The notes: generated from the sequence alone by a model not told the origin. DNA of 43,995 bases from Neisseria sicca 4320 (GCF_000193735.1 NZ_AEPF01000075.1:1-43995), one strand, 5' to 3'; numbered from the stretch's first letter, positions 16,119-24,953 are shown. A program made the numbers and translations.

Positions 16119-17019
16119 TTAAACTTTTGTTTTATCCATCATCAGCCGATTCCTCAACCATCTGGCGGCAGGTGCGATTTCGCCTGCCAGCATACCGGCT
16201 TCCACGCCTATCGAGTGTTTGATGACATCCGCCGCTGCGCCGTGCAGCCATACGCCGGCGCAGGCGGCTTGGAACGGCGGAAGGCCTTGCGCGAGCAGGC
16301 TGCCGATGATGCCGCTTAAAACGTCGCCGCTGCCTGCGGTCGCAAGTCCGGCGTTGCCGCTTTGGTTGGTATAGACCGTGCCGTCGGGCGCGGCGACCAG
16401 CGTGCGGTGTCCTTTTAGGACAGTTACGGCTTGGAACGTTGCGCTGATGGTTTGGACGGCGGATATTCTGTCTTGCTGGACGGCTTGGGTTGACGTGCCG
16501 AGCAGGCGGGCGGCTTCGGCGGGGTGCGGGGGTCAGAACCAGATTGCAGCGTTTTTGTGCGGCTTCGCGGGTTTCGGGCTGCGACCTTGCCAGCAGGGTC
16601 AGTGCGTCGGCATCAAGCAACAGCGGTGCATCCTGATTTTGCGTCAACACGGTATTTAAGATTTGGTTGGCGGTTTCGTCCAAACCCATACCGCAACCGA
16701 CCGCCCATGCGCTGATGTCTAACCGTTTCAGCAAGTCTTCAGCGGTTGCCAGCATGATTTCGGGGCGTTCGGGAATGACGGCGAAGGGCAAGGCGGTTTG
16801 ATTGAAGCCCGCCCACACTTTGCCGCTGCCTTGATAAATTGCGGCGGTGGAAGCGAGAACAACCGCTCCGCTCATGCCCGATGCGCCTCCGACGACGGCG
16901 AGCGTGCCATATGTCCCTTTGTGCGATTCCGCCTGACGCGGGGTGAATACGTCGGAAAATTGCGAGGTCGTCTGAAAAAAATCGTGCGTATCGGGGAGCG
17001 TATAGGACGGGTTCATCAT
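16119..17019 (-). pseudogene. nnrD: ADP/ATP-dependent NAD(P)H-hydrate dehydratase, frameshifted
   Basis: The YjeF C-terminal kinase-like domain that dehydrates S-NAD(P)HX, the partner of NnrE. The first 165 or so residues are normal (GTYGTLAVVGGASGMSGA, LLLDADALTLLA, CNLVLTP). At a run of five G at 16528-16532 (C on the coding strand) the frame slips; removing one base restores HPAEAARLLGTS, then VLKGHRTLVAA, the catalytic ATAGSGDVLSGI and a C-terminus ending RNRLMMDKTKV with stop at 16119. As written, the shifted frame runs on as low-complexity Arg/Pro-rich residues to 16132. Either a real one-base insertion or a sequencing error at a short homopolymer. ATG 17019 is chosen; TTG 17022 is also in frame. 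A DUS encodes FFQTTSQ near the N-terminus. Confidence 0.85.
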
Positions 17020-17153
17020 CAATCTGCCTGAGTTTGGTAAAATGGCGGTTGCGTGGCGAAAAGAGGACGAAATGCCCTCTTTTATCGACTGTTGTTTTCA
17101 CGATTCTACCGCCCCGTATAGGAACACTACAACCGCACAACAAGGAATATTAA

Positions 17154-17813
17154 ATGAAACAAAAAGTCAAAGTCTGGGATTTGCCGACGCGCCTGTTTCA
17201 CTGGCTCTTGGTCTTATCGGTCGGATTTATGTGGTACAGCGCGCAGGCGGGCGGCGGGATGCTGGTTTGGCACTTGCGCTGCGGGCTGCTGATCGTCGGA
17301 CTGATTATCTTCCGCCTGTGTTGGGGCTTGTGGGGCAGCGATACGGCTCGCTTTTCGCAATTCGTGCGCGGCCCGTCGTCCATCCGCCGCTACCTGCAAG
17401 GCAGCCTGACGGAAAACGAACAGCCCGGACACAACCCTTTGGGCGCGTTGATGGTCATCGCGCTGATTGCGGCGGTCTTGCTGCAAGTCACGACGGGCTT
17501 GTTCGCCGCCGATGAAAACACGTTTACCGACAGCGGCTATCTCAACCATCTGGTCAGCTCGGACACGGGCAGCCTGATGCGTAAAATCCACGTCAACTTC
17601 TTCAACCTGCTGGCGGCGTTGGCAGGATTACACATCGTTACGGTTTTGGCGTATAAGTTTTTAAAGAAAAAAGATTTGATCCACCCGATGATCAGCGGCT
17701 ACAAGCACATCGAAGGGCAAACCGTTGCCTTGAAATTTGCTTCCGCTGCCAAACTGATTGCCGCATTGGCTGTGGCAGCCGCAGCGGTGGCTGCGATTTT
17801 GATGTTGAAATAA
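17154..17813 (+). CDS. Cytochrome b561-family membrane protein
   Basis: A 219-residue inner-membrane di-haem cytochrome b of the b561/hydrogenase-b type, which passes electrons between quinones and a partner protein. It begins KVWDLPTRLFHWLL, the family signature. Four likely haem-ligand histidines are visible: H16, H40, H146 and H160, in four main membrane helices, with a further hydrophobic helix at the C-terminus. A good ribosome binding site AAGGA lies nine bases before the ATG. No cytochrome c or dehydrogenase gene is adjacent, so the redox partner is unknown. Confidence 0.88.
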   Translation: MKQKVKVWDLPTRLFHWLLVLSVGFMWYSAQAGGGMLVWHLRCGLLIVGLIIFRLCWGLWGSDTARFSQFVRGPSSIRRYLQGSLTENEQPGHNPLGALMVIALIAAVLLQVTTGLFAADENTFTDSGYLNHLVSSDTGSLMRKIHVNFFNLLAALAGLHIVTVLAYKFLKKKDLIHPMISGYKHIEGQTVALKFASAAKLIAALAVAAAAVAAILMLK

Positions 17814-17822
17814 AAATTTGAA

Positions 17823-17871
17823 CAAATGACAAAAGGTCGTCTGAAACTTTCAGACGACCTTTTGTCATTTG
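17823..17871. terminator. 49-bp near-perfect palindrome with DUS core
   Basis: Two 24-base arms (17823-17846 and 17848-17871) are exact reverse complements around a single central C. Each arm contains a DUS (AGGTCGTCTGAAA) extended by CAAATGACAAA. It separates cytochrome b561 from the convergent MlaC-like gene and should end transcription in both directions. Confidence 0.92.
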
Positions 17872-17873
17872 AT

Positions 17874-18473
17874 TTATTGCTTTTTCAGCCCTTTGGCTTT
17901 GACAGTTGCAATAGTGCCGTCTATGCCTTTTTGCTTGATAAGTTCGCCGAACTGGTTGCGGTAAACCGTTACCAGGCTCGTTCCGTCCACGCGGATGTTG
18001 TAGATTTTATAGACAGGGCCGACCTTATAAAGCTGGTAGGCTACTTCGTATTTCGTCCCTTTTTTGGTGTGCAGCTCAGAAAATACGTCGAACTTATTGC
18101 CGTTGGCCGTCATTTTCGGCAACAGCCTTACCTGCGCATCCGCCGCGCCGATTAAGGCCGAATGCGAATACATGGCTATAATCATCTCTTTAAAAGCGCG
18201 GATAAATTCCGTTTTCTGAGTGGCGGAGAATTCACGCCAAGGCGCGCCGACCGCCAAAGCGGAAATACGTTCGTAATCCAGATAACGGTCTGCATACTGC
18301 TCGATCTGCTTGACCTTTTGCGCCTCGCTCAAAGAGCCGTTGCGCGCAATTTTCAAAACTGCATCCATATTCTGCTGCATCTGAGCCTGTGCAGGGTGTG
18401 TTTCAGCCGCCACATAAGGCGCGGCAACCACCATCGGGACAGATAATACAAAAGCGGACAAATAAGGATTCAT
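17874..18473 (-). CDS. MlaC/Ttg2D-like periplasmic phospholipid-binding protein
   Basis: A 199-residue secreted protein of the MlaC (Ttg2D, toluene-tolerance) family, which carries phospholipids between the outer and inner membranes. A signal peptide is evident (MNPYLSAFVLSVPMVVAAPYVAA, cut near residue 23). Downstream, family segments include YADRYLDYERISALAVG, WREFSATQKTEFIRAFKEMI and YKIYNIRVDGTSLV. ATG 18473 is preferred over an upstream TTG because it places the signal peptide at the start. The usual partners mlaF, mlaE, mlaD and mlaB are not adjacent, so this may be a second, stand-alone copy. Confidence 0.85.
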   Translation of the reverse strand: MNPYLSAFVLSVPMVVAAPYVAAETHPAQAQMQQNMDAVLKIARNGSLSEAQKVKQIEQYADRYLDYERISALAVGAPWREFSATQKTEFIRAFKEMIIAMYSHSALIGAADAQVRLLPKMTANGNKFDVFSELHTKKGTKYEVAYQLYKVGPVYKIYNIRVDGTSLVTVYRNQFGELIKQKGIDGTIATVKAKGLKKQ

Positions 18474-18600
18474 CGTTATTCCATTAGATAAGAAGCAAAG
18501 CTGCATTTTAAAACGCCCTGAGGCATAAACCGTTAATCAAATGTAAAAGCAGGAAAGATAACTATATAATCACCCTATCCGAATTTCTGAAATTCCCGCT

Positions 18601-19104
18601 ATGTACGATGTCAACACACACGATGTCCGCCGTTTTTTCGCCCATGTCTGGCGACAACGCCTCACCTCCCTGCAACTGGACGGCTTGCAACAAAAAGCCC
18701 TGCGGATTATCGAAGCCCACCCCGAATACGCCCGCTATCTCGAAAATATCGAAGACTATCTGGACAAAACCTGGACGCCCGAAGAAGGAGAAACCAATCC
18801 CTTCCTGCATATGTCGCTGCACCTCTCCCTGCAAGAACAAGCAGCCATCGACCAACCGCCCGGCATCCGCGCCATACACGGACAACTCTGCGCACGCTAC
18901 GGCGGCGATTGGATACGCGCCGAACACGATATGATGGATGCGCTGGCAGAAACCATATGGGAAGCGCAACGCTACGGACGCGGCTTGGATGTCAACGCCT
19001 ATATGACTCGGCTGCGCAAACTGGTCGGACTGGGGCTGGAAGAAACCGCCCGCATCAATCCGCACGAAGTCGGCGTGTCCGGCATCATCAGCGAAAGGGC
19101 TTGA
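18601..19104 (+). CDS. DUF1841 family protein
   Basis: A 167-residue soluble protein recognised as DUF1841, a family of unknown function found in beta- and gamma-proteobacteria. Typical features are the N-terminal RRFFAHVWRQR, HPEYARYLEN, then NPFLHMSLHLSLQEQ and the helical C-terminal HDMMDALAETIWEAQR. No membrane segment or signal peptide is seen. It is divergent from the MlaC-like gene, with a 127-base gap between them that contains TATAAT at 18561-18566, a possible -10 box. Confidence 0.85.
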   Translation: MYDVNTHDVRRFFAHVWRQRLTSLQLDGLQQKALRIIEAHPEYARYLENIEDYLDKTWTPEEGETNPFLHMSLHLSLQEQAAIDQPPGIRAIHGQLCARYGGDWIRAEHDMMDALAETIWEAQRYGRGLDVNAYMTRLRKLVGLGLEETARINPHEVGVSGIISERA

Positions 19105-19238
19105 GTTCATCTAGTTTCACCTAGTTTCCAGTTTATAGAAAAGAATTTTCAGACGACCCTACATGCCCGTTTAGTTATAAAATATTATCCATATTCAGAG
19201 TATTAACCGTATATATTGAATACACTGACATCAGTACA

Positions 19239-19271
19239 AAGGTCGTCTGAAACCTGTTTTCAGACGACCTT
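19239..19271. terminator. DUS hairpin terminator after radC
   Basis: AAGGTCGTCTGAAA (19239-19252) and TTTCAGACGACCTT (19258-19271) with a five-base loop. It lies just beyond the leftward radC gene; an extra lone DUS is at 19148. Confidence 0.85.
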
Positions 19272-19304
19272 AACCCAACCTTTGCCCCGCCCAGCAATAT
19301 CACT

Positions 19305-19985
19305 TTACCCTTCCATATACCCCTGTTCCCGCATCGAGCAGACTTCTGTCGCCGTAACAATAAAATGGTCTAAAAGCGAGACATCAACCAATGCCAAAGC
19401 CTGTTTCAGACGACCTGTAAACGCGATGTCCGATTGCGAAGGCGTTGCCGAACCGCCGGGATGATTGTGCGCGATAATCAGGCTGTCGGCGTATTCGTCC
19501 AATGCGAGCTTGACGATTTCCCTGATATAGACGGTATTTTCCGCCACCGTTCCGCGCGAAAGTTCGCGCATGGCAATCAGCCTGTTTTGGCGGTTGAGCA
19601 AAAGCGCGGTGCTGACTTCTATCTTTTCGTGCCCCAAATGCAGGCGCAGATAGTCGGCAACGGCTTTCGGACTGGAAAGCGTGATGTTTTCCTGTAAATC
19701 CTCGCCCAAAATCCGCCTGCCAATTTCTTTGACAACGGCAAATTGGGTAAAACTCGCCAAACCCATGCCCTTATATGCGGAAAGTGTTTTAGCGTCGGCG
19801 CTCATCAGTTTGCCCAAGCTGCCAAACTCGTTCAGCAGATAACGTGCCAAATCCACCGCACTCATCCCGCGCGTACCGACCCGCAGCAAAATCGCCAGCA
19901 ACTCCGCATCGCTCAATGCACCCGCGCCGCGTGCCAATAATTTTTCACGCGGACGCTCACCTTCAGGCCACTGTTTGATACTCAT
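19305..19985 (-). CDS. radC: RadC-family JAMM-domain protein
   Basis: A 226-residue RadC homologue. The N-terminal half has a helix-hairpin-helix-like region (LLNEFGSLGKLMSADAKTLS) and the C-terminal half a JAMM/MPN metalloprotease-like fold with H173-x-H175-x10-D186 in IAHNHPGGSATPSQSD, which would bind zinc. The historical DNA-repair role of RadC is not well supported; family members occur both in the core genome and on mobile elements. A DUS inside the gene encodes GRLKQ. It is transcribed leftwards alone, and a 549-base gap follows its start. Confidence 0.93.
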   Translation of the reverse strand: MSIKQWPEGERPREKLLARGAGALSDAELLAILLRVGTRGMSAVDLARYLLNEFGSLGKLMSADAKTLSAYKGMGLASFTQFAVVKEIGRRILGEDLQENITLSSPKAVADYLRLHLGHEKIEVSTALLLNRQNRLIAMRELSRGTVAENTVYIREIVKLALDEYADSLIIAHNHPGGSATPSQSDIAFTGRLKQALALVDVSLLDHFIVTATEVCSMREQGYMEG

Positions 19986-20534
19986 GTTTTACCCCTTGCG
20001 TGAAAATTCACGGAAAAAATCTATTTGAAAATCTACTTTTCATTGCGTTTGGCAAAACAAAATACCTGCCAAGCAACTACTTTTATTGTTAATATTTCGT
20101 ATTTTATTATATTTTAAATAAATATTTAAGATATACGCATAATATCCATATAAATTAATTGCATAAAAACAACGCGCTTAAATTTCCCATATGGAGACAA
20201 TCGTTCTTCCCTATTTGCCCGTATGGGTTTGATAGTAGATTCAATCCGACCGATAACAAGCCGCACTGTTTAAATCGAATCCGCGAGAAATAAGCCCCTT
20301 CGGGCAATTTCGTATTGCCCCTGCGTGCCATAGGCTAATATAATAGCGAGTTCTGCGGAGGCGGTTTATCCTTGTATTTCCACCCGTTTCCCATCCATGC
20401 TGCCCGTGCGCTTCACAAGAGTTTCAGACGACGTTTCGACGTTGCGACTCCCGCCAGCAATCAAACAGCTTTTTATCACCCTTTCGAAAATCCGTTTTGC
20501 CGGTACTCGTCATTTTTATTGGAGTATTGCCATT
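19986..20534. other. Long intergenic region: pot promoter and leader
   Basis: The part next to radC (20030-20170) is very AT-rich and holds nothing recognisable. A likely promoter for the pot genes is TTGCCC (20315-20320), 18 bases, TATAAT (20339-20344). Just upstream, two overlapping hairpins share GGGC: GCCCCTTCGGGC (20293-20304) and GGGCAAT/ATTGCCC (20302-20320). The resulting leader of about 185 bases contains one lone DUS at 20424 and GGAG at 20521-20524. The frame of potG is open upstream to 20397, but this is not counted as coding. Confidence 0.5.
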
Positions 20535-21659
20535 ATGACCGCAACCACTGCGTCTTCAGCCAAACCTTATCTCAAAATCCAAGGCTTGGTGAAAAAGTTT
20601 GGTGACAATTACGCTGTCGATAACATCGACTTGGATATTTATCAACATGAAATCTTTGCCCTTTTGGGCAGCTCCGGCAGCGGTAAATCTACGCTGCTGC
20701 GTATGCTGGCGGGCATGGAAAGCCCTAATCAGGGCAAAATCATTCTGGACGGTCAGGACATTACCAAACTTGCCCCCTACGAGCGCCCCATCAATATGAT
20801 GTTTCAAAGCTATGCCCTGTTCCCGCACATGACTGTGGAACAGAACATTGCCTTCGGTCTGAAACAAGACAAAATGCCCAAAGATGAAATCGCCGCGCGC
20901 GTGGAAGAAATGCTGCGTCTGGTACAGATGACCAAATACGCCAAGCGCAAACCGCATCAATTGTCCGGCGGTCAGCAACAACGTATCGCTTTGGCACGCA
21001 GTTTGGCAAAACGTCCGAAAATCCTGCTGCTCGACGAGCCTTTGGGCGCGTTGGACAAAAAATTGCGCCAACAAACCCAGCTCGAATTGGTCAACACGCT
21101 GGAACAAGTCGGCGTAACCTGCATCATGGTCACGCACGACCAAGAAGAAGCGATGACGATGGCGACCCGCATCGCCATTATGTCCGACGGTCAGTTGCAA
21201 CAAGTCGGTACGCCTAGCGATGTGTACGACTATCCCAACAGCCGCTTTACTGCCGAATTTATCGGCGAAACCAATATTTTCAGCGGCGTTGTAATTGAAG
21301 ACCATGCCGATTATGCCGTCATCGAATGCGAAGGCTTGGAAAACCACGTCCGCATCGACCACGGTTTGGGCGGCCCGAGCGAACAAGACATTTGGGTCAG
21401 CATCCGCCCCGAAGACATTGATTTGTATAAAGAAAAACCTGACCACTTGGGCAGCTTCAACTGGGCAAAAGGTACGGTTGAAGAAATCGCCTATTTGGGC
21501 AGCTTCGCGATCTACCACATCAAACTCGCCAACGGCCGCGTCGTCAAAAGCCAAGTTCCCGCACCTTACTGGTATGTGCGCAACATCACGCCGCCGACTT
21601 GGGACGAAACCGTCTATATCAGCTGGCCGGAAAACCAACCGACTCCGTTGTTCCGTTAA
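20535..21659 (+). CDS. potG: Putrescine/polyamine ABC transporter ATP-binding protein
   Basis: A 374-residue ATPase that powers polyamine uptake. Walker A GSSGSGKS is at 45-52, the signature LSGGQQQR at 143-150, and Walker B ILLLDE at 163-168, followed by the MVTHDQEEAM switch. The C-terminal TOBE-like domain (VSIRPEDIDLY onward) is typical of PotA/PotG. GGAG lies ten bases before ATG 20535. PotH and PotI follow directly, so the unit is potG-potH-potI; no potF binding-protein gene is present next to it. PotA and PotG are hard to tell apart by sequence, but the permease partners resemble PotH and PotI. Confidence 0.92.
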   Translation: MTATTASSAKPYLKIQGLVKKFGDNYAVDNIDLDIYQHEIFALLGSSGSGKSTLLRMLAGMESPNQGKIILDGQDITKLAPYERPINMMFQSYALFPHMTVEQNIAFGLKQDKMPKDEIAARVEEMLRLVQMTKYAKRKPHQLSGGQQQRIALARSLAKRPKILLLDEPLGALDKKLRQQTQLELVNTLEQVGVTCIMVTHDQEEAMTMATRIAIMSDGQLQQVGTPSDVYDYPNSRFTAEFIGETNIFSGVVIEDHADYAVIECEGLENHVRIDHGLGGPSEQDIWVSIRPEDIDLYKEKPDHLGSFNWAKGTVEEIAYLGSFAIYHIKLANGRVVKSQVPAPYWYVRNITPPTWDETVYISWPENQPTPLFR

Positions 21660-21674
21660 TTTAAGGGGAATGAG

Positions 21675-22640
21675 ATGAACCTTAAAAAACTGAAAAACAA
21701 ACTGCTCCGCCGCCCGGGTCAGCGCGCGGTCATCGCCGTGCCGTATATCTGGCTTTTGGTGCTGTTTCTGATTCCGTTCGCCATCGTGCTGAAAATCAGC
21801 TTTGCCGAACAAGAAATCGCCATTCCGCCGTTTACGCCGCTGACCAGCATCGATGAAGATTTAGGTCGTCTGAACATCGCCATCAGTTATCAAAACTATG
21901 CCGATATTTTCCAGAATTTTTGGAACACCCTGAATCCGTTCGGCGACAGCGAAAACAGCAATATCTATCTGATGACCTACTGGTCTTCGATTAAGACTGC
22001 GCTGACAACGACCATCATTTGTCTGCTGATCGGCTATCCGACCGCCTATGCGATTTCGCGCGCCAATCCCGCCATGCGCAACGGTCTGCTGCTTGCGATC
22101 ATGCTGCCCTTCTGGACTTCCTTCCTGCTGCGCGTCTATGCATGGATGGGTCTGCTGGGACACAACGGCATCATCAACAATTTCCTGCTCAAAATGCAGA
22201 TTATCGAAGAACCTTTAGACCTGTTCTACAACGCGTTCTCGCTGAACTTGGTTATGGTTTATGCCTATCTGCCGTTTATGATTCTGCCGCTTTACACGCA
22301 ACTGGTGAAACTCGACAACCGTCTGCTCGAAGCTGCTTCTGATTTGGGTGCAGGACCGGTCAAATCGTTCTTCACCATTACCCTGCCCCTGTCCAAAACA
22401 GGCATCATCGCAGGCTCTATGCTGGTTTTCGTTCCCGCGGTCGGTGAATTTGTGATTCCCGAGCTGGTCGGCGGTTCGGAAAACCTGATGATCGGTAAAG
22501 TCTTGTGGCAGGCGTTCTTCGACCAAAACAACTGGCCGCTGGCTTCCGCCGTCGCCGTCGTCATGGTCGCACTGCTGGTCGTGCCGATTGCACTGTTCCA
22601 GCATTATGAAAACCGCGAATTGGAAGAAGGAGCCAAATAA
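21675..22640 (+). CDS. potH: Putrescine/polyamine ABC transporter permease PotH
   Basis: A 321-residue inner-membrane permease with about six helices. It closely follows PotH: VIAVPYIWLLVLFLIPFAIV at the N-terminus, LPFWTSFLLRVYAWMGLLG in the middle, and the EAA loop from E219 (EAASDLGAGPVKSFFTI) that docks to the ATPase, then FVPAVGEFVIPELVGG. It starts 15 bases after potG, with a ribosome binding site AAGGGGAATGAG, and its TAA stop overlaps the potI ATG by one base. One DUS (21864) lies in the coding sequence. Confidence 0.93.
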   Translation: MNLKKLKNKLLRRPGQRAVIAVPYIWLLVLFLIPFAIVLKISFAEQEIAIPPFTPLTSIDEDLGRLNIAISYQNYADIFQNFWNTLNPFGDSENSNIYLMTYWSSIKTALTTTIICLLIGYPTAYAISRANPAMRNGLLLAIMLPFWTSFLLRVYAWMGLLGHNGIINNFLLKMQIIEEPLDLFYNAFSLNLVMVYAYLPFMILPLYTQLVKLDNRLLEAASDLGAGPVKSFFTITLPLSKTGIIAGSMLVFVPAVGEFVIPELVGGSENLMIGKVLWQAFFDQNNWPLASAVAVVMVALLVVPIALFQHYENRELEEGAK

Positions 22641-23527
22641 TGCAAAAATCCCGATTATCTTGGTTTCTGAAACTGATGCTGATGCTGTCGCTGGCGTTTC
22701 TGTACATTCCGCTGGTCGTTTTGGTCATCTATTCGTTCAACGAATCCAAACTGGTTACCGTTTGGGGTGGCTTTTCGACCAAGTGGTACGGCGCATTGCT
22801 GGAAAACGACACCATCTTGGAAGCTGCGTGGCTGTCGCTGCGCATTGCCGCTGTTTCTTCGCTTGCAGCTGTCGTTTTGGGTACGCTGGCAGGCTACGCG
22901 ATGGCGCGTATCAAACGCTTCCGCGGCAGCACCTTGTTCGCCGGTATGATTTCCGCGCCTATGGTTATGCCTGACGTGATTACCGGTCTTTCCATGCTGC
23001 TCCTGATTATTCAGGTGCAGATGTTCCTGCAAGGCAGCGAATTGCTGCAAAACCTGTACTTCGACCGCGGTTTCTTCACCATTTTCCTCGGACATACGAC
23101 GCTTTGTATGGCATACATTACCGTCGTCATCCGTTCGCGTCTGGTGGAGCTTGACCAATCGCTCGAAGAAGCCGCAATGGACTTGGGTGCACGTCCGCTG
23201 AAAATCTTTTTCGTCATCACTCTGCCCTTGATTGCCCCTGCCATCGCTTCAGGCTTCCTGCTCGGCATTACCCTGTCGCTGGATGATTTGGTGATTACCT
23301 CATTCCTGTCCGGCCCCGGTTCTTCCACATTGCCGCAGGTGATTTTCTCCAAAATCAAGCTGGGTCTCGACCCGCAGATGAACGTGTTGGCAACCATCCT
23401 TATCGGCATCATCGGTACGCTGGTTATCGTCATCAATTACTGGATGATGCGCCAAGCAACCAAACGTGATCGAGAAGCCGCCGAAGCCTACCGTCAGGAA
23501 AAGCTCGCCGCCGAAAAAGCGAATTGA
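22640..23527 (+). CDS. potI: Putrescine/polyamine ABC transporter permease PotI
   Basis: A 295-residue inner-membrane permease, second membrane partner of the polyamine importer. It has about six helices, the EAA loop EEAAMDLGARPLKIFFVITLP from E176, and LDDLVITSFLSGPGSSTLP, which is typical of PotC/PotI. The ATG overlaps the potH stop codon (TAATG), so translation is coupled. A rho-independent terminator follows at 23537. Confidence 0.93.
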   Translation: MQKSRLSWFLKLMLMLSLAFLYIPLVVLVIYSFNESKLVTVWGGFSTKWYGALLENDTILEAAWLSLRIAAVSSLAAVVLGTLAGYAMARIKRFRGSTLFAGMISAPMVMPDVITGLSMLLLIIQVQMFLQGSELLQNLYFDRGFFTIFLGHTTLCMAYITVVIRSRLVELDQSLEEAAMDLGARPLKIFFVITLPLIAPAIASGFLLGITLSLDDLVITSFLSGPGSSTLPQVIFSKIKLGLDPQMNVLATILIGIIGTLVIVINYWMMRQATKRDREAAEAYRQEKLAAEKAN

Positions 23528-23536
23528 CCCAATCAG

Positions 23537-23574
23537 ACAGGCTGACCGCATCAATGCAAGGTCAGCCTGTTTTC
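23537..23574 (+). terminator. Rho-independent terminator of potGHI
   Basis: ACAGGCTGACC (23537-23547) pairs with GGTCAGCCTGT (23560-23570), followed by TTTTC. It starts ten bases after the potI stop and is not made from a DUS. Confidence 0.85.
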
Positions 23575-23596
23575 TTCACACAACCCGTTTGACAAC

Positions 23597-23638
23597 TTTT
23601 CAGACGACCCTTAACTACCCTCCAAAGGTCGTCTGAAA
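23597..23638. repeat. Inverted DUS pair upstream of the amine oxidase gene
   Basis: TTTTCAGACGACC (23597-23609) faces GGTCGTCTGAAA (23627-23638). It lies between the pot terminator and the oxidoreductase gene, so the latter is probably transcribed separately. Confidence 0.75.
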
Positions 23639-23657
23639 CCACACAAAGCATTACCCC

Positions 23658-24953
23658 ATGATTCATCCCAATTTGAAAGAATACCTTCCCTCCTATTATT
23701 TCAGTACCATCAATCCCCACGCCGCTTATCCCAAGCTTGAAGGTCGTCTGAAAACCGAAACCTGCGTCATCGGCGGAGGATTGACAGGTCTTTGCACCGC
23801 CCTCCCCCTTGCCGAAAACGGACACGAAGTGATCGTACTCGAAGCCGCCCGCGTCGGCTTCGGCGCATCTGGACGCAGCGGCGGGCAAGTCATCAGCGAT
23901 TACGCTTGCGGCATGGAAGAAATCGAAAAACAAGTCGGTTTGGAACAAGCCCGCTGGTTTTGGCAACAATCCCTGCAAGCCGTCGAACTCGTTGACGAAC
24001 GCGTCAGAAAACACCATATCGACTGCGATTGGCAGCGCGGCTACGCCACCGTCGCCGTCCGCAAACAGCACTGGAAAGAATTGCGACAATGGCACGAACA
24101 CGCCCAAAAACATTACAACGCCACCCATTACGAACTTTGGGATAAAGACACGCTCAAACAACAACTGAACAGCGATATGTACTTAGGCGCGCAATTCGAC
24201 CCTAATTCCGGTCACCTCCATCCGCTCAACTACACCCTGGGCATCGCCCGCGCCGCCGTCGAAGCCGGAGCGCAGATTTTCGAACAGTCCCCGATGACCC
24301 GTATCGAGCCCTATCAAGGCGGCTGGCTCGTCCATACCCCAGGCGGCAGCATCGAATGCCAAAATCTCGTGTATGCCGTCAACACCTACGCCGGTTTGCA
24401 TAACAAATTCAAAACACTAGAAAAAAAAGCCATCGCCATCAGCACCTTTATCATCGCCACCGAGCCGCTGGGCGAACGCGCCAGAGACCTCATCCGCAAC
24501 AATATGGCCGTCTGCGACAACCGCCACGTCCTCGACTACTACCGCCTCAGCGCGGACGGCCGCCTGCTCTTCGGCGGTAAAGACAACGAGTTCATCGACG
24601 ACCCTGAACGCATGACTGAGCTTGTCCGCCAAGACATGCTCAAAGTCTTCCCGCAGCTTGCCGATGTCAAAATCGAACACTCATGGGGCGGCGAATGCGA
24701 CATTACCGCCAACCTCGCGCCCCACTTCGGCAGACTCGCCCCCAATATCTACTATGCCCAAGGCTATTCCGGACACGGCATGGCAATTACCGGCATAGCA
24801 GGTCTTGCCATCGCCGAAGCCATCATGGGCGACGATGGTCGTCTGAAACCGTTTGAAAAACTCAAACACCCCAGCATCATCACCCAGCCTCTCCTGCGCA
24901 AACTCGGCTCCTTCCTCGGCTCGAAATATTACCAATGGAAAGACAGCCGTTAA
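23658..24953 (+). CDS. FAD-dependent amine oxidoreductase, PuuB-like
   Basis: A 431-residue cytoplasmic flavoprotein of the DAO family. The FAD-binding loop VIGGGLTGLCTALPLAENG is at residues 38-56, with the acidic strand end VLEAARVGFGASGRSGGQV just after. Segments LDYYRLSADGRLLFGG and YYAQGYSGHGMAITGIAG closely resemble gamma-glutamylputrescine oxidase PuuB. Because the polyamine importer genes are directly upstream, oxidation of imported putrescine or its gamma-glutamyl form is plausible, but no puuA, puuC or puuD is in view. Two DUSs lie in the coding sequence; the first encodes EGRLKT immediately before the Rossmann strand. Confidence 0.85.
   Translation: MIHPNLKEYLPSYYFSTINPHAAYPKLEGRLKTETCVIGGGLTGLCTALPLAENGHEVIVLEAARVGFGASGRSGGQVISDYACGMEEIEKQVGLEQARWFWQQSLQAVELVDERVRKHHIDCDWQRGYATVAVRKQHWKELRQWHEHAQKHYNATHYELWDKDTLKQQLNSDMYLGAQFDPNSGHLHPLNYTLGIARAAVEAGAQIFEQSPMTRIEPYQGGWLVHTPGGSIECQNLVYAVNTYAGLHNKFKTLEKKAIAISTFIIATEPLGERARDLIRNNMAVCDNRHVLDYYRLSADGRLLFGGKDNEFIDDPERMTELVRQDMLKVFPQLADVKIEHSWGGECDITANLAPHFGRLAPNIYYAQGYSGHGMAITGIAGLAIAEAIMGDDGRLKPFEKLKHPSIITQPLLRKLGSFLGSKYYQWKDSR

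Noticed and set aside
20397..20534. 46-codon N-terminal extension of PotG
   Set aside because: The upstream codons lack likeness to ABC ATPases, and GGAG plus ATG at 20535 gives the usual N-terminus.
20556..21812. 418-codon open frame on the minus strand
   Set aside because: Antisense shadow of potG, whose Walker and signature motifs are unmistakable on the other strand.
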